64,000 nucleotides of DNA from an uncultured Selenomonadales bacterium (GCA_900321035.1 ONUH01000001.1:248001-312000), one strand, 5' to 3'; positions 1-9,210 are shown, counted from the first letter of the stretch. A program made the numbers and translations. Notes: a model not told the origin generated them from the sequence alone.

Positions 1-17
1 ATCTTTCTGATTGATAT

Positions 18-677
18 TCAAAGCATCCGAAGGAGCTTGCAAAGCGACTCCGCGTCCTTCGCCATGTAATCGGAAGCCGCGATGGCCGCCTCCACCGGTC
101 GATGGACGCCTCCGTAGGATACGGCAATATCCGCCGCCTCAAACATCGGAATATCGTTCGCGCCCTCGCCCACGGCGATTACCCGCCCGGCTTCTTCACT
201 AAGGGTTCTCACCGCCGCCCCCTTGTCGAGAATCGATGCGAGCATCAAGCCCTCCCGATCATCCCACGCGCTCACGGAGGTAAACGCGCGGCATCCGAGT
301 TTTTTTATAATCGGCTCCACCCACAGGTCAAGATTCCCCGTGACGATGGCGCAATCTTCCGCTCTCGAACGGATAAAACCGGCAATCACCGGGTCCAGCG
401 CAACGGTATCCATGATGCCTTGTATCGTCGCGAGAGGGATTTCCTTCAAAATGTGGAACCGCAAACGAAAGGACTCGGAAAAAGCAATATGCCCGTCCAT
501 CGTGAGCCTTGTAAGGCGGGCCATTTCCTCGGAAAGCCCCAGCTCGCCCGCCAGGATAGGCAGCGTTTCCTCCCGCGTCACCGTTCCGTCCAGATCAAAC
601 GCGAATATTGTCCGCGCGCCGCGCGCCGCCAAATGATTTTCCTTCACTATCTGCCTTCTTTCCCCTACGGTCGCCAC
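18..677 (-). CDS. HAD-superfamily phosphatase (phosphoserine phosphatase-like)
   Basis: A 219-residue cytosolic phosphohydrolase of the HAD superfamily. The nucleophile motif FDLDGT lies near residues 27-32 (Asp28 and Asp30), motif II is in CAIVTGN, and the metal-binding motif GEGANDIPMF is near the C terminus, the set expected of an active HAD-IB/phosphoserine-phosphatase-like enzyme. The substrate cannot be read from sequence. It is the last gene of a run of glycosyltransferases following the flagellar operon and starts 3 nt after the preceding gene's stop, so a sugar-phosphate substrate is possible (inference). The GTG start at 677 has a GGAG-type site upstream; an in-frame GTG ten codons later is an alternative. 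Confidence 0.8.
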   Translation of the reverse strand: MATVGERRQIVKENHLAARGARTIFAFDLDGTVTREETLPILAGELGLSEEMARLTRLTMDGHIAFSESFRLRFHILKEIPLATIQGIMDTVALDPVIAGFIRSRAEDCAIVTGNLDLWVEPIIKKLGCRAFTSVSAWDDREGLMLASILDKGAAVRTLSEEAGRVIAVGEGANDIPMFEAADIAVSYGGVHRPVEAAIAASDYMAKDAESLCKLLRML

Positions 678-680
678 AGG

Positions 681-1364
681 TCATATCTCCGGCGAAAGCT
701 CCGCGCCGTATTCCTGCAAAAAAACCTTTTGCCACTCTTTATACTCCGGCGCCAACGGCTTTTCTCGCGGGCAATGGATGCACCAAAAATCCGCCGTCTG
801 ATTCGGCACGACGACTTTTTTCCCTCTGCGGGCGAACTCCATACATTGGGACGTATCGTAAAAATGCCAGCCGCCGAAAAGCTCCTCGCGCCACGGAATA
901 TCGTACTGCGTCGCCAAAAAGAGTCCGTCCGCCGCTTCGACTTCCACATACGGGCCCTCCGGCTCCTGCATCTCGGAATCCACCACCGATTCCGGCTCGC
1001 AGGCATGCAGCACGCGGCCATAGCAGCGCATGCCGTCCCACCAGATGCCGCTAGCGGGAAGAGAACGGCATCCGACCACGCCGATCATGCCGATGGACCC
1101 GTCCGCAAATATCTCCTGTATGTCACGCACGAAGTCCTTATTCACAACCAGGACGTCCTGATGCAGATAAACCTTGAGCCGCGCGTCCGACGACCGCATG
1201 GCCGCATTATATCCCGCCGCCATCGAGGCCGCGCCGCGCATCGGGATATACTCCGCCGTCATCCCTCCGGGGAGACGAAGATGGCGCAAATACAGCAAAC
1301 ATTCCTCGTATTTTTCCTCATCGTTGACGCATGTGATAAATGCGATCTTTGACGCATCCGTCAT
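681..1364 (-). CDS. glycosyltransferase-like protein (Glyco_tranf_2_5 type)
   Basis: A 227-residue protein resembling the GT2-related family that includes the StrF-like domain. Visible hallmarks are the N-terminal AFITCVND strand, YLHQDVLVV in the middle, the GVVG segment, and a C-terminal FGGWHFYD / CIHC region. The donor and acceptor are unknown. The ATG at 1364 is preferred because GGGGAG sits 7 nt upstream; a farther upstream ATG (1379) would overlap the preceding gene. It is one base from the methyltransferase-like gene, so the two are probably co-transcribed. Role in flagellar or surface glycan assembly is inferred from context. Confidence 0.7.
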   Translation of the reverse strand: MTDASKIAFITCVNDEEKYEECLLYLRHLRLPGGMTAEYIPMRGAASMAAGYNAAMRSSDARLKVYLHQDVLVVNKDFVRDIQEIFADGSIGMIGVVGCRSLPASGIWWDGMRCYGRVLHACEPESVVDSEMQEPEGPYVEVEAADGLFLATQYDIPWREELFGGWHFYDTSQCMEFARRGKKVVVPNQTADFWCIHCPREKPLAPEYKEWQKVFLQEYGAELSPEI

Positions 1365-1365
1365 T

Positions 1366-2253
1366 TCATCGCTCCCCATTCAAGGCTTCTGCCACGACGT
1401 CCACAAACGCCCGCCGCCCCTCGGAGGGAAAGGCCGCAAGATTCTGCAGGAATGCCTTTCGATGCACGACGATCTCCACAGCGAAACGAGCCAGATAGTC
1501 CGCAGGAAAGCCCGCTTCGTCCGCCAAACGCCAAAACGCAGATACATTTTCCTCCGCGTCTATGTCGTACTCAATGCGGCGCATGAGCGTCGCCAGGCGT
1601 TTCCTCTCTTCCGGAGTGTACTCCGCCTTCAGCGAGGACACGTCTGCCGAAGAACGCAGCGCCTGCACCAGCCAAACTTCCGTGTCAAGATCTCCCAGAC
1701 GATTCTCGAAGCCCGCCGCAACAAGCTTCTCAATCACGCCGTCCGCCCCCGGTTTCCGCACAGGGGCAAAAAATATGTCCTTATAAAACGACGCGTACAG
1801 AAGCCGCTCAAATTCCGGCTTCGCATAACGTCTGTGCACGATGGCGTAGAAATGCCCGTCCATCAATTCCTGCAGGACGCGCCAATAACGGATGTTCTCA
1901 AAGCTCGTCAGCAAAAATCCCGTATCCTTGATGAACGTGCCGATGCCCGAAGCGATGTCCTGCGGATTCGTCACGTTCTCCAGCATACGCTCCGAAATCA
2001 CAATATCGAAGGAACGTCGGGGAAACGGAAGCACCGTCTCCCGATAATCCAGTATCTCCCAACGCACGCCGAGCCCTTCCAGTTCCGGACGGCAAGCGGC
2101 CTCTTCGTCCGCAGCGACTGCGAAAAGTTCCGCCTCGGGAAAAATTTTCCGAAGCGCCGGAAGATAACCTGTGCTTTCTATCACCAGCACTGCCGACGCT
2201 CTCGTGTCCGAATCCACGAAATCAAGCAGCGGCAGATCGCCATTATTCCCCAT
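1366..2253 (-). CDS. SAM-methyltransferase-like protein with degenerate motif I
   Basis: A 295-residue protein whose first ~150 residues look like a class I methyltransferase fold: a strand (VLVIESTGYLP) where the SAM-binding GxGxG loop would be, an acidic second strand end, and FDIVISERMLENVTNP resembling motif IV/post-motif. The glycine-rich loop is degenerate (EST instead of GxG), so catalysis is uncertain. The C-terminal half is an alpha-helical region without a recognised family. It lies between a TPR gene and a glycosyltransferase in a compact operon (5-nt and 1-nt gaps), consistent with sugar or glycan modification, but this is inference. Confidence 0.55.
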   Translation of the reverse strand: MGNNGDLPLLDFVDSDTRASAVLVIESTGYLPALRKIFPEAELFAVAADEEAACRPELEGLGVRWEILDYRETVLPFPRRSFDIVISERMLENVTNPQDIASGIGTFIKDTGFLLTSFENIRYWRVLQELMDGHFYAIVHRRYAKPEFERLLYASFYKDIFFAPVRKPGADGVIEKLVAAGFENRLGDLDTEVWLVQALRSSADVSSLKAEYTPEERKRLATLMRRIEYDIDAEENVSAFWRLADEAGFPADYLARFAVEIVVHRKAFLQNLAAFPSEGRRAFVDVVAEALNGER

Positions 2254-2258
2254 CGGTT

Positions 2259-3350
2259 TTACATCTCGCGAATGGCACGCAGAAGCAGGAAATCCGCAGG
2301 CTGCATTTGCGCAGCCGCCTGCAGCGCCTTATCTTTTTCGCCCTTTTCCGCCAGCAAGACGGCAATATTCCGGAGCAGGCTCCCGTCTTTCTCGTCGAAA
2401 CGCAGCGCTTCTTTCAGGCAAAGCTCCGCGCCGTCCAAATCCCCCTGCGCGTAATATCCGCCCGCAAAGGAATTCAAGAGCCGCACCTTTTCCGCGACGG
2501 TATATTTCCCCCCGCAGATCTCGTCAATCTTCCTCCGCGCTTCCTCAGACGTGCCGACGCTCTCTGCCTGCGGCGCCGTACGGTCGGCTTCCCCGCCGCT
2601 CGTCGTTTCCGGTTCGGAAGGTTTCACGGCTTCGTTCCCATGCGCCCGGGCGTCAATTTTTGCTTTCAGCGTGCGAAGGACGTCCAGCGCGCTCTTACCC
2701 GACGGCTGCGCCTGTGATTTTGGCGCGTCGGCGGCTCCATTCCCATTCGGCGCCGCTTCTTTGGAAATCGACGGCAATTTCAGCCCGCCGACCGATTCCA
2801 CGCGGCTTTCCGCAGCGTTTTCGCGAACCTTCGCCTTCTCTTCGGCTTCATGGTTCTCCTTGTCAATCTGCAAGAACGCCGCAAGATGCGGATATTCACG
2901 CTTTATCTTATCCGACTCGTTGCGCCCGTAAAACCCGGCCAAAGACTCAATCTCGTCCCGCTCTTCCTCCTTCATAGCCGGCAGGAATTTATCCGTCAAA
3001 AGATCAAAAATGGCGAGCCCCGCATCCGCCTTGTCCTGCAGGATGCACAGTCGTGCGAGCAAAATCCGGGCCGCCACATGATTCGGCGCATACCGCAGCG
3101 TGTTATCAATCCAATTTGCCGCTCTGTCGTAATCCCCCATCATGAAATACGCATACGCGCCCGCATACATCGCCTGCGGGGATACGGACTTCTTTTGCAC
3201 CAATTCCACCAGCGTATCCAATGCTTCCGAATACGCCTCTTCCTCGATCTGCCGGAAGAGCTTCTGCTCCGTCGTCTTGACTTCCGCCTGCAGCCCGGCC
3301 TCCGCCTCCTGCTGCTGTTTTTTCTTCATCTTTCTGCTCGCTTTTCCCAT
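2259..3350 (-). CDS. tetratricopeptide-repeat protein
   Basis: A 363-residue soluble protein with two TPR blocks: roughly residues 30-140 (segments such as AMYAGAYAYFMMGDYDRAANWID) and 285-355 (YYAQGDLDGAELCLKEAL). The blocks are separated by a low-complexity, Lys/Ala/Glu-rich linker. The N terminus is strongly basic. No signal peptide or enzyme motif is seen. A strong AGGAGGAG site precedes the ATG. Position between GT2-TPR glycosyltransferases and a methyltransferase-like gene suggests a scaffold in the same process. Exact function unknown. Confidence 0.65.
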   Translation of the reverse strand: MGKASRKMKKKQQQEAEAGLQAEVKTTEQKLFRQIEEEAYSEALDTLVELVQKKSVSPQAMYAGAYAYFMMGDYDRAANWIDNTLRYAPNHVAARILLARLCILQDKADAGLAIFDLLTDKFLPAMKEEERDEIESLAGFYGRNESDKIKREYPHLAAFLQIDKENHEAEEKAKVRENAAESRVESVGGLKLPSISKEAAPNGNGAADAPKSQAQPSGKSALDVLRTLKAKIDARAHGNEAVKPSEPETTSGGEADRTAPQAESVGTSEEARRKIDEICGGKYTVAEKVRLLNSFAGGYYAQGDLDGAELCLKEALRFDEKDGSLLRNIAVLLAEKGEKDKALQAAAQMQPADFLLLRAIREM

Positions 3351-3432
3351 CGATTGCTCCTCCTACCGCTTGCTCATTCTGTAACACCATTTAATCAGAC
3401 GCATTCGTCAGCTGTTCCCATACATATCCGCG

Positions 3433-4728
3433 TCAAATCTCCCCATAAGCCGCCTCATAAACCGCCGCTTGATACGCTCCGGCAAAAAAGAGGCGTTCCC
3501 ATTCGGACAAAAAACGGCCTTCCGATTTTTTATCATAATATAAGCATACCTCATGAAGCCCGTTTTGCGCAAGTGCGCGGACTAAAAAGGCGGCGTCTGC
3601 CGACGGATCATAAATCGTATTCAGGAACTGAATCACATCCGCAGCCGGCAAAGACTTGAAAATCCTGCAAAGCAGCGAAAAAGCGAACTCGGCAAAGCGC
3701 ACTTCTTTCAATGCCTCCGTCACATAATCCAGCGCCTTTGTTTCCTGTCCTCTTCGATGCGCGATATCCGCCAAATACGTCAAAATAACGGCACGTACAT
3801 GCCCTATGCCTGCGGAAGTCATATCCAGAGCTTCGTTGAATCGCACTTCCGCCTCCGCGTAATTTTTCTCCTTCCAAAATGCAGTACCTTCGTCAGCCTT
3901 ATAATCCGGTGAGTCAGGAAATTTTTCCAACGCCTGTTGCGCTGATTTACAGATTTCAGCGGACGAATACTCCAGCTTGATCATAGAGTCTAACAATACG
4001 TCATACGGACGCTTTTCAAGGCCGACAAGAACCTCCCTGGATGCAATTGCCTTTTTTGCCCATTCGATTGCCTCCTCATAACGCCCCAATCCATGATAAC
4101 AATCTGCCAGATAATAGGCGTCCGACCATGACTCCCCTCGTCGTTCCTGCTCTTTCAGCAAAATCGCCAAGTTCCGTTCCATCTTCCTGCGTAATACGCT
4201 GGAAGAATACCCTGTATGCCAAATCCTCACATCATCCACAGAAGCCACTTGCCATTTGCCGCCCTGCGCCTTAAGCATCTCGTGGATCTTGCCGTGATAC
4301 CGAATATCGGGATGACGGCGAAACACACGAAGCGCAACCGTTTCAAGCATTATCGCATCGCCGCGGTCAACGTCTATATCAACTATCGGGCAGAGAAAAC
4401 CCGCCGCCCTTTCCTCCCGGTCAAATTGCTCAATATGCGCCTTGACTTGCGAAATATCCTCTTCCCGGAAATATTCGTCGGCGTCCAAAAAAACAATCCA
4501 ATCCCCTTTCGCCTTTTGCAACGCAAAATTCTTCGCCGCCGAAAAATCTTGACGCCACGCAAACGAATACACACGCGCGCCCGCCGCTTGGGCCAAATCC
4601 ACCGTTCGATCCGTCGATCCAGTATCCACCACGACGATTTCGTCCGCAAGCGCTTTTACGCATTCCAACCAACGCGGAAGATTTACCTCCTCATTTTTCA
4701 CAATCGCGCACGCCGAAATTTTAAGCAT
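3433..4728 (-). CDS. family 2 glycosyltransferase with C-terminal TPR
   Basis: A 431-residue enzyme with an N-terminal GT2 (GT-A fold) domain: ISACAIVKNE at the start, VVDTGSTDRT, and the metal-binding DADEYF motif. Residues ~190-400 form TPR-like helical repeats. Such proteins transfer an NDP-sugar to a protein or glycan acceptor in the cytosol. The start overlaps the stop of the upstream paralogue by 8 nt, implying translational coupling. The N-terminal 90 residues align closely with the upstream gene, so the pair arose by tandem duplication. Downstream of fliD-fliS-fliT, flagellin glycosylation is a reasonable but unproven role. Confidence 0.8.
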   Translation of the reverse strand: MLKISACAIVKNEEVNLPRWLECVKALADEIVVVDTGSTDRTVDLAQAAGARVYSFAWRQDFSAAKNFALQKAKGDWIVFLDADEYFREEDISQVKAHIEQFDREERAAGFLCPIVDIDVDRGDAIMLETVALRVFRRHPDIRYHGKIHEMLKAQGGKWQVASVDDVRIWHTGYSSSVLRRKMERNLAILLKEQERRGESWSDAYYLADCYHGLGRYEEAIEWAKKAIASREVLVGLEKRPYDVLLDSMIKLEYSSAEICKSAQQALEKFPDSPDYKADEGTAFWKEKNYAEAEVRFNEALDMTSAGIGHVRAVILTYLADIAHRRGQETKALDYVTEALKEVRFAEFAFSLLCRIFKSLPAADVIQFLNTIYDPSADAAFLVRALAQNGLHEVCLYYDKKSEGRFLSEWERLFFAGAYQAAVYEAAYGEI

Positions 4729-6310
4729 TTTCCGCCGCCTCCTCTATCCACCGAAGATATGACGAAGTTTCCGCCGACGGCGATAAATCCTGGGCCCGCA
4801 AAAGGAAACGCTTCGCGTCATTCCATGCACCCAAATGATAAAAACAAATCCCCTTCATTGCAAAGGCTTCTCCGCTGGCACTTTCCGGAAGTTTCTCCAA
4901 CAAAGAAAGAGCAAGTTCCCATGCTTCCTCTTGCATGAAAACACGAGCCGTCATATATTTTCCCTCTTCGGAAAAAGCACGGGCGGCCGCCGCCAGGGGC
5001 TCAGCTTTCTGTATGCCGACCAACCGCACCACGTCGCCTATCAGACGACCGTAAACTTTTTCCACGTGCTCATCCACAGGAATCGATTTATTATAGACTT
5101 TCCAAATTGCAGCCATCTCCGGCGGGAGCAAACTTTCGGCCAATGCCGACGCTTCCTTCGCCGCGTCGTCACCCTCCATCAAGAATAACAGCGCAAATAG
5201 GCGCCCCCCTTGCTTCCAAACCGTCTGCTCTGATTGTTGCAACAACTCCTGCCATTTTCCCGCTTTGGCTGTCTGTTGTAACCGCACCTCATCAGCCTCG
5301 ATGTGCAACAAATGAATCCACCTCTCCAACCGTTCGGCAAGTATTGTCTTCGCAGCTTCATCAAATCTTGACGGCTCCATGCCGGTCCCGGCTCCGGTCT
5401 TTGCCAACGCAAGGGCCTTGTTCCCTTCACGAACCGCTCCCCGATAGTCCCCCCCCAAGCTAAGACATTCCGCATATTCCGCATGAAACTCCGGCAATTC
5501 TGGGAAATCGCGCACGGCAAGGCTCGCCGCTTTCCGGCGCTCATGATATGCTTCCGGACGGTTTGCCAATATGCGAAGCAAGATACGATAAGATCGGCTT
5601 GCAAACACAAGATTTTTCCTTCCACCGTTCACATCGAACCACGCGTATTTCAGTGCATTTTCCTCATCATCCAGGCCGTCGTAAGTTTCTGCCAAATACA
5701 TATAAATCGAATCTCTCGGACGTCCGCTTGCCAATTCTTTTTGCAGCAAAGCCAAATTCCTCTCGCCTTTGGCTCGCGACAATGATACAGAATACCCCGT
5801 GTGAAGCATCAGTAGCGCATCCGGCGGAATCACTGCTATACGCTCAATATCAGCACCTTGATGACACGGTTCTTCATGAATAATGCCCTCATAAGCTAAG
5901 CCCTCCACGCGTCGGAGAATCCTCGGCACGTATAATTCCAACAGCAGCTTTCCATTGTCGGCGTCCAACTCCCGGCGCATGAAAAGCAAAAGATCGGCGT
6001 CGGCGCCATATCGCTCCACCGCCGGCCGGATATTCTTCGCCATCCCCTCAGGAAAATATTCGTCCGCGTCTACGACGAGAATCCAGTCTCCCGCCGCCTT
6101 AGAGAGCGACACGTTCCGGGCCGCGGAAAAATCGTCCTGCCATGGAAAATGGAAAACCTGCGCGCCGTGCGCTTCCGCTATTTTCACCGTATCGTCGGAA
6201 GACCCCGTGTCCACGACGATGATCTCGTCGACCGCGCCTTCGAGGCTTGCCAGCGACCGCTCCAGCTTCGCCGCTTCATTCCGCACGATATAGCAGGCAG
6301 AAATCCGCAT
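4721..6310 (-). CDS. family 2 glycosyltransferase with C-terminal TPR (paralogue)
   Basis: A 529-residue paralogue of the next gene: ISACYIVRNE, VVDTGSSDDT and DADEYFPEG motifs in an N-terminal GT2 domain, then a long TPR-type helical region ending in FYHLGAWNDAKRFLLRAQ. The ATG at 6310 is chosen because AAAGGAG lies 8 nt upstream; the open frame extends 10 codons further but lacks suitable spacing. It is the first gene after a terminator that ends the fliT-like gene, so this glycosylation group may be a separate transcript or depend on read-through. Confidence 0.8.
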   Translation of the reverse strand: MRISACYIVRNEAAKLERSLASLEGAVDEIIVVDTGSSDDTVKIAEAHGAQVFHFPWQDDFSAARNVSLSKAAGDWILVVDADEYFPEGMAKNIRPAVERYGADADLLLFMRRELDADNGKLLLELYVPRILRRVEGLAYEGIIHEEPCHQGADIERIAVIPPDALLMLHTGYSVSLSRAKGERNLALLQKELASGRPRDSIYMYLAETYDGLDDEENALKYAWFDVNGGRKNLVFASRSYRILLRILANRPEAYHERRKAASLAVRDFPELPEFHAEYAECLSLGGDYRGAVREGNKALALAKTGAGTGMEPSRFDEAAKTILAERLERWIHLLHIEADEVRLQQTAKAGKWQELLQQSEQTVWKQGGRLFALLFLMEGDDAAKEASALAESLLPPEMAAIWKVYNKSIPVDEHVEKVYGRLIGDVVRLVGIQKAEPLAAAARAFSEEGKYMTARVFMQEEAWELALSLLEKLPESASGEAFAMKGICFYHLGAWNDAKRFLLRAQDLSPSAETSSYLRWIEEAAENA

Positions 6311-6415
6311 CCCCATCGCTCCTTTATCCAAATACCCCATCCGTCGCGCTTCACGCGCTCGTAACGTACCACCAGCACATTACGCCCCTCAAGGGACGGG
6401 CTCTTTTTATTATAC

Positions 6416-6445
6416 CAAAAAAGCTCCCTGACAGGGAGCTTCTTT
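6416..6445 (-). terminator. rho-independent terminator after the fliT-like gene
   Basis: Nine-bp perfect stem (AAGCTCCCT / AGGGAGCTT) with a 3-nt loop, followed on the minus strand by six T residues. It probably separates the flagellar transcript from the glycosyltransferase genes. Confidence 0.8.
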
Positions 6446-6453
6446 TCCGTATT

Positions 6454-6789
6454 CTAAAACTTCGTATTGACCATGTGGCCGTTCGGCTGGAAACCGGGAA
6501 CGGCGGTATAGGAGCGCACCTTGACATTGCGCTGCTTGGAGCGGGCGAGCCATACCTTCGACCGATCCAATACGTCCTTTGCAATCGGCTGGAGCTTCGC
6601 CAAAAAAGCCTTGTACTCCTCCGTCTCTTTGTCCTCCGGCGTAATCGCCGCCTGCATCCGGTCAAAGATGACGTTCCGCTGCTCCGCGATATTCAAAAAC
6701 TCATCGATATTCTCGCGGTTCAGGAATTTCTGCATTTCCATCGTGAGAATATAATACTTTTCCCACAATTCCTTCGCATCCCCGGCCAT
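6454..6789 (-). CDS. fliT: FliT-like flagellar protein
   Basis: A 111-residue helical protein immediately downstream of fliS, the position of FliT in Firmicutes. FliT family members are export chaperones for the filament cap FliD. Sequence similarity is weak by eye (long amphipathic helices, DEFLNIAEQRNVIFDRMQ), so the call rests mainly on size and synteny. The start ATG at 6789 shares one base with the fliS stop (TGATG), indicating translational coupling; the frame is open 17 codons upstream but inside fliS. It ends with an unusual basic-to-hydrophilic tail (YTAVPGFQPNGHMVNTKF). Confidence 0.6.
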   Translation of the reverse strand: MAGDAKELWEKYYILTMEMQKFLNRENIDEFLNIAEQRNVIFDRMQAAITPEDKETEEYKAFLAKLQPIAKDVLDRSKVWLARSKQRNVKVRSYTAVPGFQPNGHMVNTKF

Positions 6790-7175
6790 CAGGACGCCGC
6801 CCCTTTCTCCGCGCGCGCCTTCTTCATCGCCTGCGCCCACGCGTCGCGAAGCTCGGTGATGATATTCTTCGCCTCGTCAAGCTGCGCGAGGTCGCTCTTC
6901 ATATTCGCCTCGACCAAACGGTCGTAAACGTAATTATACAGAGGCAAGAGCTGATGCGAGATCTCATATTCCATATTGAGCGTCACGCGAAATTCCGTAA
7001 TGATGTTCTGCGCTTTCTGCAAGGAGTTGTTCGCTTCCTCATAATCTTTCTTCTCGATGGCTTCCCTGCCCTCGGTCATGAAGCGAAGCGCGCCGTTGTA
7101 AAGCATCAGCGTCAGGGCCTCCGGCGTCGCCGTCAATACCTGCTGTCGCTTATATGCCTCGGCTGCATTTACCAT
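6789..7175 (-). CDS. fliS: flagellin export chaperone FliS
   Basis: A 128-residue FliS: the N-terminal AAEAYKRQQVLTATPEALTLMLYNGA and the helical bundle (LPLYNYVYDRL, ITELRDAWAQAM) are characteristic. FliS binds newly made flagellin in the cytosol, prevents polymerisation and delivers it to the flagellar export gate. It follows fliD, separated by a GC-rich hairpin, and has a GGGAGG ribosome site. Flagellin itself is not in this window, so the partner is encoded elsewhere. Confidence 0.93.
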   Translation of the reverse strand: MVNAAEAYKRQQVLTATPEALTLMLYNGALRFMTEGREAIEKKDYEEANNSLQKAQNIITEFRVTLNMEYEISHQLLPLYNYVYDRLVEANMKSDLAQLDEAKNIITELRDAWAQAMKKARAEKGAAS

Positions 7176-7208
7176 GTGTGTACCTCCCGCTCAGCATTGG
7201 AAGTGAAA

Positions 7209-7240
7209 GAAAAGGAGCGGAGCTGCCCCCGCTCCCCTTA
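7209..7240 (-). terminator. hairpin between fliD and fliS
   Basis: GGAGCGG / CCGCTCC stem directly after the fliD stop, followed on the minus strand by TTTTC. It may be a partial terminator reducing fliS-fliT transcription relative to fliD. Confidence 0.5.
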
Positions 7241-7241
7241 T

Positions 7242-9134
7242 TTACTGTTGACCGCCAAATATTGTATTATACTGCGCGTTCATTTGGGAAATCATCACTT
7301 CCAACGCGTCGTACTTCTTGTAAAGCTGCGTCTGGAAATCGTCCATCAGCGCCTTGAAGTTGTCCATCTTGGTCTTCAGCTGCGTAATCAGCAAGCCCAG
7401 CGTACTCTGGTCTTCCGGGTCGGCCAATACGCCTGCATAGTCCTCGACGTTCTTGATGCCGTCCGTCACCGCGTTGAAGTACAGCCGGTTCGCGATGCCG
7501 CGATGGTTGTAATCGTCCGTCGCCATAGCGTTGGTGCGGTTCTTCGGATCTACGCTGGTAAAAGTATCCTGATCGGACGCGAAAATCTGATACACGCAGT
7601 CCGGGTCGGCGGCAAGGGCTTTCTTCAGCTTGTCTTCGTCAAGCTGCAAATGCCCCTGGTTGTTCGACGACGTGATGCCGATCGCCGAAGCGGAATTGTA
7701 GTTGCTGCCTACGCTCAGCACCGGCGTCGAGACGGCGTCTCGCATAGCGTAAATCATATCACGCAAAATCTCGTTGTGGTAGAACAGGCCCGATTTCGCC
7801 TTTTCTGTCCACTTGTCGATCTGCTCCTGCGTCATCGAGGCTTCCTGCGTCTTCGACAACGGCTCGTAATCGCCGTCCGGCTTCGTGTTGTACTTCGTGA
7901 CAAGATCGTCGAGAATCTTGTTGTAATCCTCGACAAACTTCTTGACGTTGTCAACAATGGCCGTGGTGTCCTGCGTTACGGAAACCGTAGTCGAACCGAC
8001 TTTCGACAATGAATAAGTGACGCCGGAAACGGTGATGCGGCTGTCCTTGACGTTATCATATGTACGCCCGTCAATCGTGACGTTACCTTCAGTGCCTTTA
8101 AAAGATTTCGGAGTTCCGTCGTTCGCAAAAGTCTCGATATCTCCGAGATGTGCGCCGCTTGCATCCGTCGTGGATTGCGCTAAATGAAGCGCACTGAAAA
8201 GCTTCGCCGCTCCATCTCCACCGCTACTGTATGTGGAAATCGAACTTCCCATCATCAAATTGATTTTCGCATCCTTGCCGCTCTCCTTGTTATACAAAGT
8301 GAAAGCGTCGTTCGTCGCGTCGTAGCTTGCTGTGACGTTCGTGTTCAAATTCTTGATGTCGGCGGCAAGGTCGTTCAACGTCTTGCTCTCAAAGATGTCA
8401 CCATACGAATAATGGACAGTCTTCTTCGTTTTCTCCGCATCTACTAAGGTTTGAATATCAGTATCGTCGTCCTGCACTGAGAAAGAAATCGCCGTCTGAT
8501 CGTCCCGAACATAATCATACGTACCATCATCTTTCGTAATCCGATAATGAGTATGACCGTCCGTGTACTCGTGTCCTTCTCCATCCTTGGTAACCTGCTC
8601 AATGTTCTTGAAGATAATATCTTTGAGATAGATGGAACTCTTCTTGTCCGTAATCTTGTCAGCGTCTGTTTTGGAAACCGTTATTTTGTCATCGTCAGTA
8701 TTCCACAATACATACGAACCATCAGACTGCTTTTCCTCATTTGCGTATGTCTTACCATCATAAACATAATCGGCATTCCGCACAATTTTATCCTTGGTCA
8801 ATAGATACGCATTCTGAGACAGACTGTTGACCGTTACGGTATGCGTCATTCCCACCGCGTCGCCGTTTGCCGTTGCTTTGAGCACTGTCGCATCGGCAAC
8901 CTCTGCGCCCATGGCGTTCATCTTCGACGACATCTTGTAATCGGACAGCGTCGAATACTTGAACGTATTTAGGCTCGTATAAATCTCGTTGAAGCCCTGC
9001 TTCAGCCACTCGTTCTTGACTTCCTTCTTGTACATCTTGTCGTACTGGTTCTGCTTGGAAAGCATTCCAGCCTTGACCATCGACTCGATGTCAAGCCCAG
9101 AGCCCGAAAGCCCGTAAAGACCGTTCACACCCAT
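7242..9134 (-). CDS. fliD: flagellar filament cap protein FliD
   Basis: A 630-residue hook-associated protein 2, longer than the ~450-500 residues common in Bacillus. The N-terminal LYGLSGSGLDIESMVKAGM and the C-terminal helical segment (IKNVEDYAGVLADPEDQSTLG to YKKYDALEVMISQMNAQYN) are typical of the coiled ends that insert into the filament. The protein caps the growing filament and promotes flagellin folding outside the cell. The central part (about 8.2-8.8 kb) is visibly AT-richer than the ends and is presumably the variable, surface-exposed domain. AAGGAGG lies upstream of the ATG. Confidence 0.95.
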   Translation of the reverse strand: MGVNGLYGLSGSGLDIESMVKAGMLSKQNQYDKMYKKEVKNEWLKQGFNEIYTSLNTFKYSTLSDYKMSSKMNAMGAEVADATVLKATANGDAVGMTHTVTVNSLSQNAYLLTKDKIVRNADYVYDGKTYANEEKQSDGSYVLWNTDDDKITVSKTDADKITDKKSSIYLKDIIFKNIEQVTKDGEGHEYTDGHTHYRITKDDGTYDYVRDDQTAISFSVQDDDTDIQTLVDAEKTKKTVHYSYGDIFESKTLNDLAADIKNLNTNVTASYDATNDAFTLYNKESGKDAKINLMMGSSISTYSSGGDGAAKLFSALHLAQSTTDASGAHLGDIETFANDGTPKSFKGTEGNVTIDGRTYDNVKDSRITVSGVTYSLSKVGSTTVSVTQDTTAIVDNVKKFVEDYNKILDDLVTKYNTKPDGDYEPLSKTQEASMTQEQIDKWTEKAKSGLFYHNEILRDMIYAMRDAVSTPVLSVGSNYNSASAIGITSSNNQGHLQLDEDKLKKALAADPDCVYQIFASDQDTFTSVDPKNRTNAMATDDYNHRGIANRLYFNAVTDGIKNVEDYAGVLADPEDQSTLGLLITQLKTKMDNFKALMDDFQTQLYKKYDALEVMISQMNAQYNTIFGGQQ

Positions 9135-9210
9135 GATGCTGAACCTCCTTGTACAAACCGAACTTCGCGATCTGCGAAGCTTATTCCTTTACATTCCTCT
9201 TTTGCCGCTC

